The translations under genes and the position numbers were made by a program. From Curvibacter sp. GWA2_63_95 (GTDB lineage Bacteria; Pseudomonadota; Gammaproteobacteria; Burkholderiales; Burkholderiaceae_C), in contig MGPB01000001.1 of NCBI GenBank assembly GCA_001795455.1, forward strand, positions 1-64,000: a stretch of 64,000 nt of DNA. The letters are read 5' to 3'. Below the pieces are notes generated by a model. The model was not told the origin of the DNA. It saw only the letters and a list, made by a program, of their open reading frames with translations, and searched no databases. Shown piece by piece: positions 33,952 through 41,877 of the stretch. Numbering within the stretch: position 1 is the stretch's first letter; each line of letters starts with the position of its first letter.

Positions 33952-34033
33952 GGCTTCCCTTTGTTCAAGGGCTGCAGTATTGCCATCGCAGAGCCAGTTG
34001 GCAAGACCTGGTCGCTTCACTGCCTGGGCAGCA

Positions 34034-34249
34034 TCAGGCTTGCACTGTGATGCGTTTTTGCTGCACGTATTCCTTGTACTGTGTCAGCGGAATCGCTGTC
34101 AGGCCCGCGTTGCCGTTTTCGTCGGTCCAGCTCAGTGTGGCGCTGTCTGCCGCCAGCTCTACCTGTATGGGCCCCAGTGGAATCTGCAGAGGGGCGCCAT
34201 CGCCTGGGCGGTAGGTCACGTGGTCCGTTACGGTGGCGTGTTGGGTCAT
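34034..34249 (-). CDS. Small hypothetical protein
   Basis: 71 residues from ATG 34249, with AGGAG upstream. The body reads GPIQVELAADSATLSWTDENGN, then TAIPLTQYKEYVQQKRITV, likely a small beta-rich domain. It is the first gene of the minus-strand set that includes the MoaD-like and BNR genes. No family is recognised. Confidence 0.6.
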   Translation of the reverse strand: MTQHATVTDHVTYRPGDGAPLQIPLGPIQVELAADSATLSWTDENGNAGLTAIPLTQYKEYVQQKRITVQA

Positions 34250-34371
34250 GGGGGCTCCTAGGGTGAAAGACCCATTACGCGCCCGCCGCGCCGCGCGGTA
34301 TGTCGGACAAAGCCGCGACCTGCTGTTTCCCCGGGGCGCTGCAGGCCGCAGAGGTATTGGGTTTTATGTAT

Positions 34372-34427
34372 AAAAAATGCCTCTGGAGCTTATGGATATT
34401 GCGCGAGTAGCTATAAATACAGGAGCA
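34372..34427 (+). repeat. 56-bp intergenic repeat, copy 8
   Basis: 'aaaaaatgcctctggagctt', then 'atggatattgcgcgagtagc' and 'tataaatacaggagca'. The head is diverged; the core matches. It lies in the divergent space before the carboxypeptidase gene. Confidence 0.7.
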
Positions 34428-34456
34428 AATTGTGGCCCATGTACCATGCTGCTCCT

Positions 34457-35380
34457 ATGCAAACCTCCCACTTTTACCCAATAGGCAGCCCCGGTCAGGC
34501 ATGGGGCCCCGCAGAGCGCGCCCAGTGGCGCGCACGCCAGGTGCGCCAGCGCAGTTATGCCGACGATGTGCTGCGGGCGGTCGCGGATCTGCGCGACCGT
34601 TTTGACGTGGACACCTATGGCGAGGTGGTCTACGGGGACGAGCGTTTTGCGCTCATGGCCATCCGCAGCCGCCACTGGAATGCCGCGCTGCCCAGCGTGC
34701 TGGTGACCGGTGGCGTGCATGGCTACGAGACTAGCGGTGTGCACGGTGCGCTGCGTTTTGTGGACGCGCACGCCGCCACCTACGCAGACCGGGTGAACCT
34801 GCTGGTGGCACCGTGTGTGAGCCCCTGGGCCTACGAGCGCATTCAGCGCTGGAACCATGACGCGCTGGACCCCAACCGCAACTTCCGCGCGGACAGCCCC
34901 GCGCAAGAGAGCGCGGCACTCTTGCGCCTGGTGACACCGCTGTACGGCCAGTTTGCCGCCCACATCGACCTGCACGAAACCACCGACACCGACGAGACTG
35001 AATACCGCCCCGCCGTGGCCGCCCGTGACGGCAAACCGTTCGAGCCCGGTACCATCCCGGACGGCTTTTATCTGGTGGACGACAGCGCCAACCCCCAGCC
35101 CGCGTTCCAGCAGGCCATCATCGACGCGGTACAGCGCGTCACCCATATCGCCCCGGCAGACGCGCAGGACGGCATCATCGGCTCACCGCTGGTGGCGCAT
35201 GGTGTGATCCACTACGCCATGGCAGAGCTGGGTCTGTGCGCCAGCATCAGCGGTGCGCGCTACACCAGTACCACCGAGGTCTACCCTGACAGCCCCCGCG
35301 CCACGCCCGAGCAGTGCGTTGCCGCGCAGGTGGCCGCCGTGTGTGCGGCGGTGGAGTTTGTGGGCTATAAAACGGCATGA
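34457..35380 (+). CDS. M14-family zinc carboxypeptidase (succinylglutamate-desuccinylase-like fold)
   Basis: 307 residues. GGVHGYETSG gives the H-x-x-E zinc motif, and the third ligand is in FAAHIDLHETTDTDETEY. DPNRNFRADS provides the conserved Asn-Arg of M14 peptidases. No signal peptide is present, so it is cytoplasmic. It may remove C-terminal residues or cleave amide-linked small molecules. ATG 34457 is preferred. The stop overlaps the haemoglobin start as ATGA. Confidence 0.87.
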   Translation: MQTSHFYPIGSPGQAWGPAERAQWRARQVRQRSYADDVLRAVADLRDRFDVDTYGEVVYGDERFALMAIRSRHWNAALPSVLVTGGVHGYETSGVHGALRFVDAHAATYADRVNLLVAPCVSPWAYERIQRWNHDALDPNRNFRADSPAQESAALLRLVTPLYGQFAAHIDLHETTDTDETEYRPAVAARDGKPFEPGTIPDGFYLVDDSANPQPAFQQAIIDAVQRVTHIAPADAQDGIIGSPLVAHGVIHYAMAELGLCASISGARYTSTTEVYPDSPRATPEQCVAAQVAAVCAAVEFVGYKTA

Positions 35381-35778
35381 GCGATACCCCCAACGAAGCC
35401 CGCACCCCGTTTGAATGGATAGGTGGTGAACCCGTGGTCCGCAGCCTGGGGGACCGTTTTTACGACCTGATGGATCTGGAGCCCGGCTACACCGAATTGC
35501 GGGCCGCGCATGGCAGCTCGCTGGACAAGGCACGAGACCACCTGTTCTGGTTTTTGTGTGGCTGGCTCGGCGGTCCGGATTATTTTGTGGAGCGTTTTGG
35601 CCACCCGCGGCTGCGGGCGCGGCACATGCCTTTCAAGATCGGCATTCTGGAGCGCGACCAATGGCTGGCCTGCATGGACCAGGCCATGGGCGACACCGGT
35701 GTTCCTGTCGAACTGCGCGAGCGGCTCAAGACCTCGTTTTTTCAGACGGCAGACTGGATGCGCAATGTGGGGGCGTGA
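35377..35778 (+). CDS. Group II truncated haemoglobin (trHbO type)
   Basis: 133 residues. The fold marks are FEWIGGEPVVRSLGDRFYDLM and the proximal His in the RARHMPFKIG segment. W and Y residues line the pocket (FWFLCGWLGGPDYFVERFG), as in group II proteins. It binds O2 or NO and probably protects from nitrosative or oxidative stress. Its ATG overlaps the peptidase stop (ATGA), so the two are translated together. A coupled peptidase is unusual. Confidence 0.93.
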   Translation: MSDTPNEARTPFEWIGGEPVVRSLGDRFYDLMDLEPGYTELRAAHGSSLDKARDHLFWFLCGWLGGPDYFVERFGHPRLRARHMPFKIGILERDQWLACMDQAMGDTGVPVELRERLKTSFFQTADWMRNVGA

Positions 35779-35802
35779 GCCGCACAGCAATACTTGAGCG
35801 CC

Positions 35803-36882
35803 ATGGAAAACCTTGATGTGATGGTCTTGCGGGCCCTGTGCGGCTGGCGCCAAGCCGGGCGGCGCGCGCTGCTGGCCACGGTGGTGCGCACCTGGGGCTC
35901 GTCGCCGCGGCCCGTGGGGTCCATCATGGCGCTGAGCGAGGATGGCGCGGTGCTTGGTTCGGTGTCGGGCGGGTGTATTGAGGACGATTTGATTTTTCGT
36001 TTCACGCGGGCCTACGCGTCCGATGGGGCGGCGCCCAGCGATGGTGTGCAGCAGATTCCCAGCGGCCCGCCGCAGCGCGTGAAGTATGGCGTCACCGCCG
36101 ACGAGGCACACCGCTTTGGCCTGCCCTGTGGTGGCACGCTGGAGCTGCTGCTGGAGTTCGACCCTGACGCCACCTGCCTGGCAGAGCTGGTGGTGCGCCT
36201 GGAGCAAGGTCAGCTGGTGCGGCGCACGGTGCGACTGGCCGATGGCGTGGTGGGCTTGCAACCTGCCAGCACCCCGGCGGCACTGGCTGTCTCGGATGCG
36301 GAACTGGCCAACACCTTTGGGCCGGAATACCGCCTGCTCATCATCGGTGCCGGGCAGCTCAGCGAGTATGTGGCGACCATGGCGCAGTTCAGCGGTTTTG
36401 CCGTGACGGTGTGTGACCCGCGCGAGGAGTACCGCGGTGCCTGGGCCGTGCCCGGCGTGACGGTGAGCAGCGGCATGCCTGATGAGGTGGTGACTGCTTT
36501 CAAGCCCGACAGCCGCAGCTGTGTGATTGCGCTCACCCACGACCCCAAGCTGGACGATCTGGCGCTGTTGGAGGCGCTGCAGTCGGACGCCTTCTACATC
36601 GGTGCCATTGGCTCGCGCCGCAACCACGCGGCCCGCCGCCAACGCATGTTGGAACACCTGGCACAGACGCCCCAAACGCTGGCGCGTCTGCGCGGCCCCA
36701 TTGGCATTTACATCGGCAGCAAGACACCGCCCGAGATTGCGGTGAGCGTGATGGCGGAAATACTGGCCGTCAAAAACGGGGTGACCTTGCCGCGCGACAT
36801 GGCGGTGTCCCATGCCAAGGACGAATTGGCCATCGCCCACAACGACCCCGGCACTCGGGTCTGCGGCGTGCCGCAACCCTGA
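35803..36882 (+). CDS. xdhC: XdhC-family molybdenum cofactor maturation-like protein
   Basis: 359 residues. The N-terminal XdhC domain has TWGSSPRPVGSIMAL and GSVSGGCIEDD, and the C-terminal Rossmann-like domain carries LLIIGAGQLSEYVATMAQF and FYIGAIGSRRNHAARR. XdhC inserts the sulfurated molybdenum cofactor into xanthine dehydrogenase, but no xdhA/xdhB is present in the window. ATG 35803 was chosen over TTG 35794. It follows the haemoglobin gene by 24 bp. Confidence 0.9.
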   Translation: MENLDVMVLRALCGWRQAGRRALLATVVRTWGSSPRPVGSIMALSEDGAVLGSVSGGCIEDDLIFRFTRAYASDGAAPSDGVQQIPSGPPQRVKYGVTADEAHRFGLPCGGTLELLLEFDPDATCLAELVVRLEQGQLVRRTVRLADGVVGLQPASTPAALAVSDAELANTFGPEYRLLIIGAGQLSEYVATMAQFSGFAVTVCDPREEYRGAWAVPGVTVSSGMPDEVVTAFKPDSRSCVIALTHDPKLDDLALLEALQSDAFYIGAIGSRRNHAARRQRMLEHLAQTPQTLARLRGPIGIYIGSKTPPEIAVSVMAEILAVKNGVTLPRDMAVSHAKDELAIAHNDPGTRVCGVPQP

Positions 36883-36886
36883 CAGA

Positions 36887-37639
36887 TCAGGCCAGCGTGC
36901 GGCCCAGGGCCGTAGCCGCCTCCAGCAGTTGGGGCACATGTTGCAAGGCTTGCTGCAGCGGCATGCGGGCGGCTGGCGCCTGCAGCGCCACGGCCGTGCG
37001 CACCGCGCGGCTGCCAGCTTGCAGCACGGGTACGGCCACACACACCAGACCGTCCACAAACTCTTCCGCATCCACGGCATAGCCTTGGCGCACGATCTGT
37101 GCGAGCTCGTCTTCCAGCGCCTGGCGCTGGGTCAGGGTGGTGGCGGTGTAGCGGGGCAGGGGCAGGCTGTCCAGCAGGGCCGCACGCGCCTGTTCGGTCA
37201 TATACGCCAGAAACAGCTTGCCACTGGCCGAACAGTGGATGGGGACACGCGTGCCGGCCTTGAGTTCCATGCGCAGCGGAAAGGCCGACTCCACCCGGTC
37301 CAGGTACATCACGTCGGTGCCGCTCAGGGCCGTGAGGTTGCAGCTCTCGCCCACCACACTCACCAGCTGGCGCAGCACCGCGTGGCGCACGCCGCGGCGC
37401 GTGTCGGCACTCAGCACGTTCTCGGCCAGGCGTACCAGCCGGGCGGCGGGCGCATAGAGGCGGCCGCCGGGCTCGCGCGTGACCAGGCCCCCGGCCTCCA
37501 GCTGCGCCAGCATGCGGTGCACGCTGGGCTTGGGCCAACCGCTGCTGCGCACGGCGTCGGCCAGACTGAAGGGCTGGCCCGTGGCGCAGACCAGGTCCAG
37601 CAACTCAAACATGCGCAGGGCGGGCGTGGGTTTGTCCAT
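36887..37639 (-). CDS. IclR-family transcriptional regulator
   Basis: 250 residues. The N-terminal winged helix (LADAVRSSGWPKPSVHRMLAQ) and C-terminal effector domain (AGTRVPIHCSASGKLFLAYM) match the IclR family. Such regulators bind small aromatic or organic acids. It is divergent from the five-gene cluster starting at 37744, with a 104-bp space holding repeated motifs. It therefore most likely controls that cluster. It is convergent with xdhC (4-bp gap). Confidence 0.93.
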   Translation of the reverse strand: MDKPTPALRMFELLDLVCATGQPFSLADAVRSSGWPKPSVHRMLAQLEAGGLVTREPGGRLYAPAARLVRLAENVLSADTRRGVRHAVLRQLVSVVGESCNLTALSGTDVMYLDRVESAFPLRMELKAGTRVPIHCSASGKLFLAYMTEQARAALLDSLPLPRYTATTLTQRQALEDELAQIVRQGYAVDAEEFVDGLVCVAVPVLQAGSRAVRTAVALQAPAARMPLQQALQHVPQLLEAATALGRTLA

Positions 37640-37653
37640 GGCTTGGGTGATGG

Positions 37654-37695
37654 TTCCGGAATTCGAGACAAATAACTATAAATATCTGAGACAAA
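37654..37695. promoter_or_regulatory. Candidate IclR operator region
   Basis: The space between the regulator and the SDR gene has TTCCGGAA (37654-37661) and two direct copies of GAGACAAA (37665-37672 and 37688-37695), one turn-multiple apart (23 bp). An AT-rich stretch (TAACTATAAATATC) lies between them. This is a plausible binding site and promoter for both divergent genes; assignment is inferred from position. Confidence 0.45.
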
Positions 37696-37743
37696 AAACT
37701 GCGCTGATTATGCTCATGGCATTGTTGATACACCAGTCCCCGC

Positions 37744-38556
37744 ATGCCACTTCCCTTCCAAAACACGGTTCTCACTGGCGCTTGCGGCGGCCTGGGCCAG
37801 GCGCTGGCGCGCCAGTTGCTGGCCCAGGGCTCGGTGGTGGCGCTGGTGGGGTTGAACCATCCTGCGCTGGAGGCGCTGGCCGCCACCGCCCCCTACCGCT
37901 GTGCCATTTACACGCCCGATGTGGCCGACCCGCAGGCCATGCAGGCCTGTGCACAGGACTGGGTCGGCCGCTTTGGCGTGCCCGACTTGTTGATTGCCAA
38001 TGCCGGCGTAGCTGGGGGTTTTGACACCGCCCAGGCCGACGACCTGGCGGTGATGCGCCGCATGTTGGAGATCAATGTGCTGGGCGTGGCCACCACGTTT
38101 CAGCCGTTTCTGGACGCCATGCGTGCCCAGGGCCGCGGCAGCCTGGTGGGCGTGGCCAGCCTGGCTGGTTGGCGCGGCATGCCGGGCAACGGCGCCTACT
38201 GCGCGAGCAAGGGCGCACTGATTCGCTACCTGGAGAGCCTGCGTGCCGAGTTGCGAGGCAGCGGCCTGCGCGTGCACACCGTGAGCCCGGGCTACCTGCG
38301 CACGCCGCTGACCGCGGGCAACCAGTTTGTGATGCCCGGCCTCATGGAGGCCGATGACGCGGCGCGTGCGCTGCTGGCCGCCGTGGCCCGTGGGCGCGAG
38401 CAGATTGTGCTGCCGCGCCACATGGGCTGGTTGTCGCGGGCGCTGAGCCTGCTGCCCACCGCCTGGCACGACCGCATCCTGCTGGGCCAGCCGCGCAAGC
38501 CACGCGTGGGCGAAGCGGGCGCCACGGCCATTCCGGGCCTGCCACCGCGCCCCTGA
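37744..38556 (+). CDS. SDR-family oxidoreductase
   Basis: 270 residues. The nucleotide motif is LTGACGGLGQALARQLL (about 10-26), then LIANAGVAGG and catalytic Ser (VGVASLAGW) with YCASK. The C-terminal tail (PRHMGWLSRALSLLPTAWHDR) may contact membrane lipid or a hydrophobic substrate. It is the first gene of the plus-strand cluster divergent from the IclR gene. It should oxidise or reduce an alcohol/ketone of the cluster's substrate. Confidence 0.9.
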   Translation: MPLPFQNTVLTGACGGLGQALARQLLAQGSVVALVGLNHPALEALAATAPYRCAIYTPDVADPQAMQACAQDWVGRFGVPDLLIANAGVAGGFDTAQADDLAVMRRMLEINVLGVATTFQPFLDAMRAQGRGSLVGVASLAGWRGMPGNGAYCASKGALIRYLESLRAELRGSGLRVHTVSPGYLRTPLTAGNQFVMPGLMEADDAARALLAAVARGREQIVLPRHMGWLSRALSLLPTAWHDRILLGQPRKPRVGEAGATAIPGLPPRP

Positions 38557-38590
38557 TTCTTTTTACGACAAGCACCCGAGAGAGACTTTG

Positions 38591-39919
38591 ATGACCGAGA
38601 CTTTGAAGCGTGCCGCGACACGCGACTGCATTGCCCTGATTGGCGCTGGCCCCAGTGGCCTGGCCGCCGCCCGCAACCTGCAAAAGCAGGGCCTGCCCTT
38701 CCAGGGCTTTGAGGCCCACACCGATGTGGGTGGCCTGTGGAACATCGACAACCCGCGCAGCACGGTTTACGAGTCGGCCCACCTGATCTCCAGCAAGACC
38801 ACCACCGAGTTCAGCGAATTCCCCATGCGCCCCGAAGTGGCCGACTACCCCAGCCACAAGGAGATGCGCCAGTACTTCTTCGATTTCGCCGACCACTTTG
38901 GCCTGCGCGCACACTTTCATTTTGGTGCCAAGGTGTTGTCGGTCAAGCCCTTGGGCGATCACGTGGCGCCGCTATGGCGTGTGGAATGGCAGGATGCCGG
39001 TGGTGGTGTGCACAGCGCAGAATTCAAGGGTGTGGTGATTGCCAATGGCACCTTGGCAGAGCCCAACATGCCCGCGTTTGACGGGCACTTTGACGGCGAA
39101 CTGCTGCACACCGCGGCCTACAAGAGCGCGGAGATGTTCCGCGGCAAACGCGTGCTGGTGGTGGGGGCGGGCAACTCGGGCTGCGACATTGCGGTGGACG
39201 CGGTGCATGCGGCACGGAGCGTGGACATCTCGGTGCGCCGTGGCTACTACTTTGTGCCCAAGTACGTGTTTGGCAAACCGGCCGATACCTTGGGTGGCAA
39301 AGTCAAGTTGCCAGCCTGGCTCAAGCAAAAGGTGGACAGCACGGTGCTGGGCTGGTTCACCGGCGACCCCAGCCGTTTTGGCTTTCCCAAGCCCGACTAC
39401 AAGATGTACGAGTCGCACCCGGTGGTGAACTCGCTGGTGCTGCACCACCTGGGCCATGGCGACTTGCATGTGAAGGGCGACATTGCGCGTCTGGACGGAC
39501 ACACCGTGCACTTCAAGGACGGCAGTGCCAAGGACTACGACCTGATTCTGTGCGCGACGGGTTACCGCCTGCACTACCCTTTTATGGATGTGAAGCTGTT
39601 GAACTGGCAGGGCATGTCGCCCCAGCTCTACCTCAACATCTTCTCGCCCCAATACGACAACCTGGCCGTGATGGGCATGATCGAAGCCAGTGGTATTGGC
39701 TGGCAGGGCCGGTACGAGCAGGGCGAGCTGGTGGCGCGCTACTTCAAGGCGCGTGATGCCGGCAGCGCAGCCGCTGCCGCGCTGTGCCGCGCCAAGGCCG
39801 GCCCACCACCCGACCTGAGTGGCGGCTACCGCTACCTCAAGCTCGAACGCATGGCCTATTACGTGCACAAGGACACCTACCGCGCTGCGGTGCGTGCCGC
39901 CAGCGCTGCACTGGTCTGA
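38591..39919 (+). CDS. Flavin-containing monooxygenase (FMO / Baeyer-Villiger-like)
   Basis: 442 residues. FAD site IALIGAGPSGLAAARNL (about 15-31), NADPH site VLVVGAGNSGCDIAVDA, and an FMO-type fingerprint FDGELLHTAAYKS just before it. It oxidises nitrogen, sulfur or carbonyl groups with NADPH and O2. Classical Baeyer-Villiger enzymes have FxGxxxHxxxW; here the last position is Y (HTAAY), nearer the FMO class. ATG 38591 has AGAGA upstream. It lies 34 bp after the SDR gene. Confidence 0.92.
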   Translation: MTETLKRAATRDCIALIGAGPSGLAAARNLQKQGLPFQGFEAHTDVGGLWNIDNPRSTVYESAHLISSKTTTEFSEFPMRPEVADYPSHKEMRQYFFDFADHFGLRAHFHFGAKVLSVKPLGDHVAPLWRVEWQDAGGGVHSAEFKGVVIANGTLAEPNMPAFDGHFDGELLHTAAYKSAEMFRGKRVLVVGAGNSGCDIAVDAVHAARSVDISVRRGYYFVPKYVFGKPADTLGGKVKLPAWLKQKVDSTVLGWFTGDPSRFGFPKPDYKMYESHPVVNSLVLHHLGHGDLHVKGDIARLDGHTVHFKDGSAKDYDLILCATGYRLHYPFMDVKLLNWQGMSPQLYLNIFSPQYDNLAVMGMIEASGIGWQGRYEQGELVARYFKARDAGSAAAAALCRAKAGPPPDLSGGYRYLKLERMAYYVHKDTYRAAVRAASAALV

Positions 39920-39949
39920 GCCTCACTCACCACAACCAGGAAACGCGCC

Positions 39950-40870
39950 ATGCTGCCTGTCGACGAAATACGCCTGAATTTCAACCCCGCCTCGCTGGTG
40001 GTTCTCAACATCGTGCTGGGCTTTCTGATGTTCGGCATTGCGCTGGACACACGCGTGGCCGACTTCAAACGTGTGCTGCGCATGCCCGTGGCCATGGCCG
40101 CGGGCATTGCGGCGCAGTTTGTGGTGTTGCCTGCGGTGACCTATGCGCTCACGCTGGCGCTGAACCCTGGCCCCAGCATTGCACTGGGCATGATTCTGGT
40201 GGCCTGCTGCCCGCCCGGCAATGTAAGCAACATCCTCACGCACCGGGCGCAAGGCAATGTCGCGCTGTCGGTGTCCATGACGGCGATTTCCAACGCGCTG
40301 GCGATTGTGCTGATGCCCCTGAACTTTGCGTTCTGGGCTGGCATGCACCCCACGGCCTCAACCCTGTTTCGCAGCATCGCGCTGGACCCGCTGGAAATGG
40401 CGGGCCACATCGTGGTCATCATCGGTGTGCCCTTTGTGCTGGGCATCGCCTGCGCCGAGAAGCTGCCACGCTTGACCGAGAAGGTGCGCAAGCCAGCCCG
40501 CATCCTGAGTTTTCTGTGCCTCATTGGGTTCATCGTTGGTGCGGTAGCCGGCAACTGGCGCTACTTTCTGGACTACGTGGGCCTGGTGCTGCTGGCCGTG
40601 GCCATCCACGATGCGTTGGCCTTCGGCACGGGCTATCTGTGCGCGCGTGCCACGGGCCTCTCGGACTACGACCGCCGTGCCGTGTCGATTGAGGTGGGCA
40701 TCCGCAACGCGGGCCTGGGCTTGGTGCTGATCTTCAGCTTCTTTGGTGGCCTGGGCGGCATGGCCGTGGTGGCCGGGGTGTGGGGCTTTTGGGACATCAT
40801 CGCCGGCCTGGCTTTGGCCAGCTGGTGGGGCCGAAAACCACCCGTCAAACCGGCTGGGAGCGAAGCATGA
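39950..40870 (+). CDS. BASS-family (bile acid:sodium symporter-like) transporter
   Basis: 306 residues with nine or ten hydrophobic segments. The signature ACCPPGNVSNILTHRAQGNV, with the Asn/Thr sodium-site stretch SVSMTAISN, and a second EVGIRNAGLGLVL motif fit the BASS/SBF family. These carriers import organic anions with Na+, from bile acids to keto-acids. In this cluster it is the likely uptake system for the substrate. Its stop overlaps the next start as ATGA. Confidence 0.9.
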   Translation: MLPVDEIRLNFNPASLVVLNIVLGFLMFGIALDTRVADFKRVLRMPVAMAAGIAAQFVVLPAVTYALTLALNPGPSIALGMILVACCPPGNVSNILTHRAQGNVALSVSMTAISNALAIVLMPLNFAFWAGMHPTASTLFRSIALDPLEMAGHIVVIIGVPFVLGIACAEKLPRLTEKVRKPARILSFLCLIGFIVGAVAGNWRYFLDYVGLVLLAVAIHDALAFGTGYLCARATGLSDYDRRAVSIEVGIRNAGLGLVLIFSFFGGLGGMAVVAGVWGFWDIIAGLALASWWGRKPPVKPAGSEA

Positions 40871-41877
40871 GCGTGGCGGAAACAGGCGCCGCGCGCCGCG
40901 TTTTCATCACCGGGGCCGATGGCTTTCTGGGTCGCAGCCTGGTGGCTGCCATGTTGCACAGCGGGCAGTTTGAAGCCATTGTGGCGGCCGATGTGCGCAC
41001 CGTACCCCCAGAGCGTCGCCTGCCGGGCGTGACCTACCTGGAGCAGGATGTACGCGACGCTGCACTGGGTGCCTTGCTGGGCACCCATGCCATCGACACC
41101 GTGGTGCACTTGGCCTCCATCGTCACGCCGGGCAAGCAGTCCAACCGTGAGTTTGAGTATTCGGTGGATGTGCTGGGCACGCGCAATGTGCTGGATGCCT
41201 GTGTGGCCCAGGGCGTGCAGCACCTGGTGGTGAGCTCCAGTGGCGCGGCGTATGGCTACCACGCGGACAACCCGGCCTGGCTCGTAGAGCGTGACGCGCT
41301 GCGCGGCAACGAGGCCTTTGCCTACGCCCACCACAAACGACTGGTGGAGGAGATGCTGGCGCAATACCGCTCGCATGCGCCGCAGCTGCTGCAAACCGTG
41401 TTCCGCATCGGCACCATTTTGGGTGAGGCGGTGGACAACCAGATCACCGCACTGTTCGAGAAGCCGCGCCTGTTGGCCATACGCGGCAGCGACAGCCCCT
41501 TTGTGTTCATCTGGGATACGGATGTCACCGGCGCCATGCTGCATGCGCTGCAGCGCCGCCACGCAGGGTGTTTCAACCTGGCGGGGGATGGGGCCTTGCC
41601 CTTGCAGGCCATTGCCAAACGCCTGGGCAAACCGCTGCTGACCTTGCCGGCCTGGCTGCTCAAGAGCGCACTGGCCGTGGGTCAGGCGCTGGGTGTGAGT
41701 CGTTATGGTCCCGAGCAGCTCGACTTCTTGCGTTACCGCCCGGTGCTGCTGAACACCGCGCTCAAGACCGAACTGGGCTATGTGCCCGGCAAAACCAGCA
41801 GCCAGGCGCTGGACGCCTTTATTGCCGCCCGCGCTGCCCAAGGCCGTCCGGTGACAGGCACGCGGGCCGCTGCATGA
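40867..41877 (+). CDS. NAD-dependent epimerase/dehydratase-family SDR
   Basis: 336 residues. NAD-site FITGADGFLGRSLVAAML (about 13-30), active Ser in LVVSSSGAAYGYHADNP, then YAHHK. The overall pattern is of extended SDRs acting on sugars or on 3-beta-hydroxysteroid-like rings. No sugar-nucleotide pathway genes are nearby, so a ring or alcohol dehydrogenase role fits the operon better. It overlaps both neighbours as ATGA. Confidence 0.88.
   Translation: MSVAETGAARRVFITGADGFLGRSLVAAMLHSGQFEAIVAADVRTVPPERRLPGVTYLEQDVRDAALGALLGTHAIDTVVHLASIVTPGKQSNREFEYSVDVLGTRNVLDACVAQGVQHLVVSSSGAAYGYHADNPAWLVERDALRGNEAFAYAHHKRLVEEMLAQYRSHAPQLLQTVFRIGTILGEAVDNQITALFEKPRLLAIRGSDSPFVFIWDTDVTGAMLHALQRRHAGCFNLAGDGALPLQAIAKRLGKPLLTLPAWLLKSALAVGQALGVSRYGPEQLDFLRYRPVLLNTALKTELGYVPGKTSSQALDAFIAARAAQGRPVTGTRAAA

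Noticed and set aside
35803..36882. Calling a xanthine dehydrogenase operon from XdhC
   Set aside because: No large, FAD or Fe-S subunit gene of a molybdenum hydroxylase is in the window.
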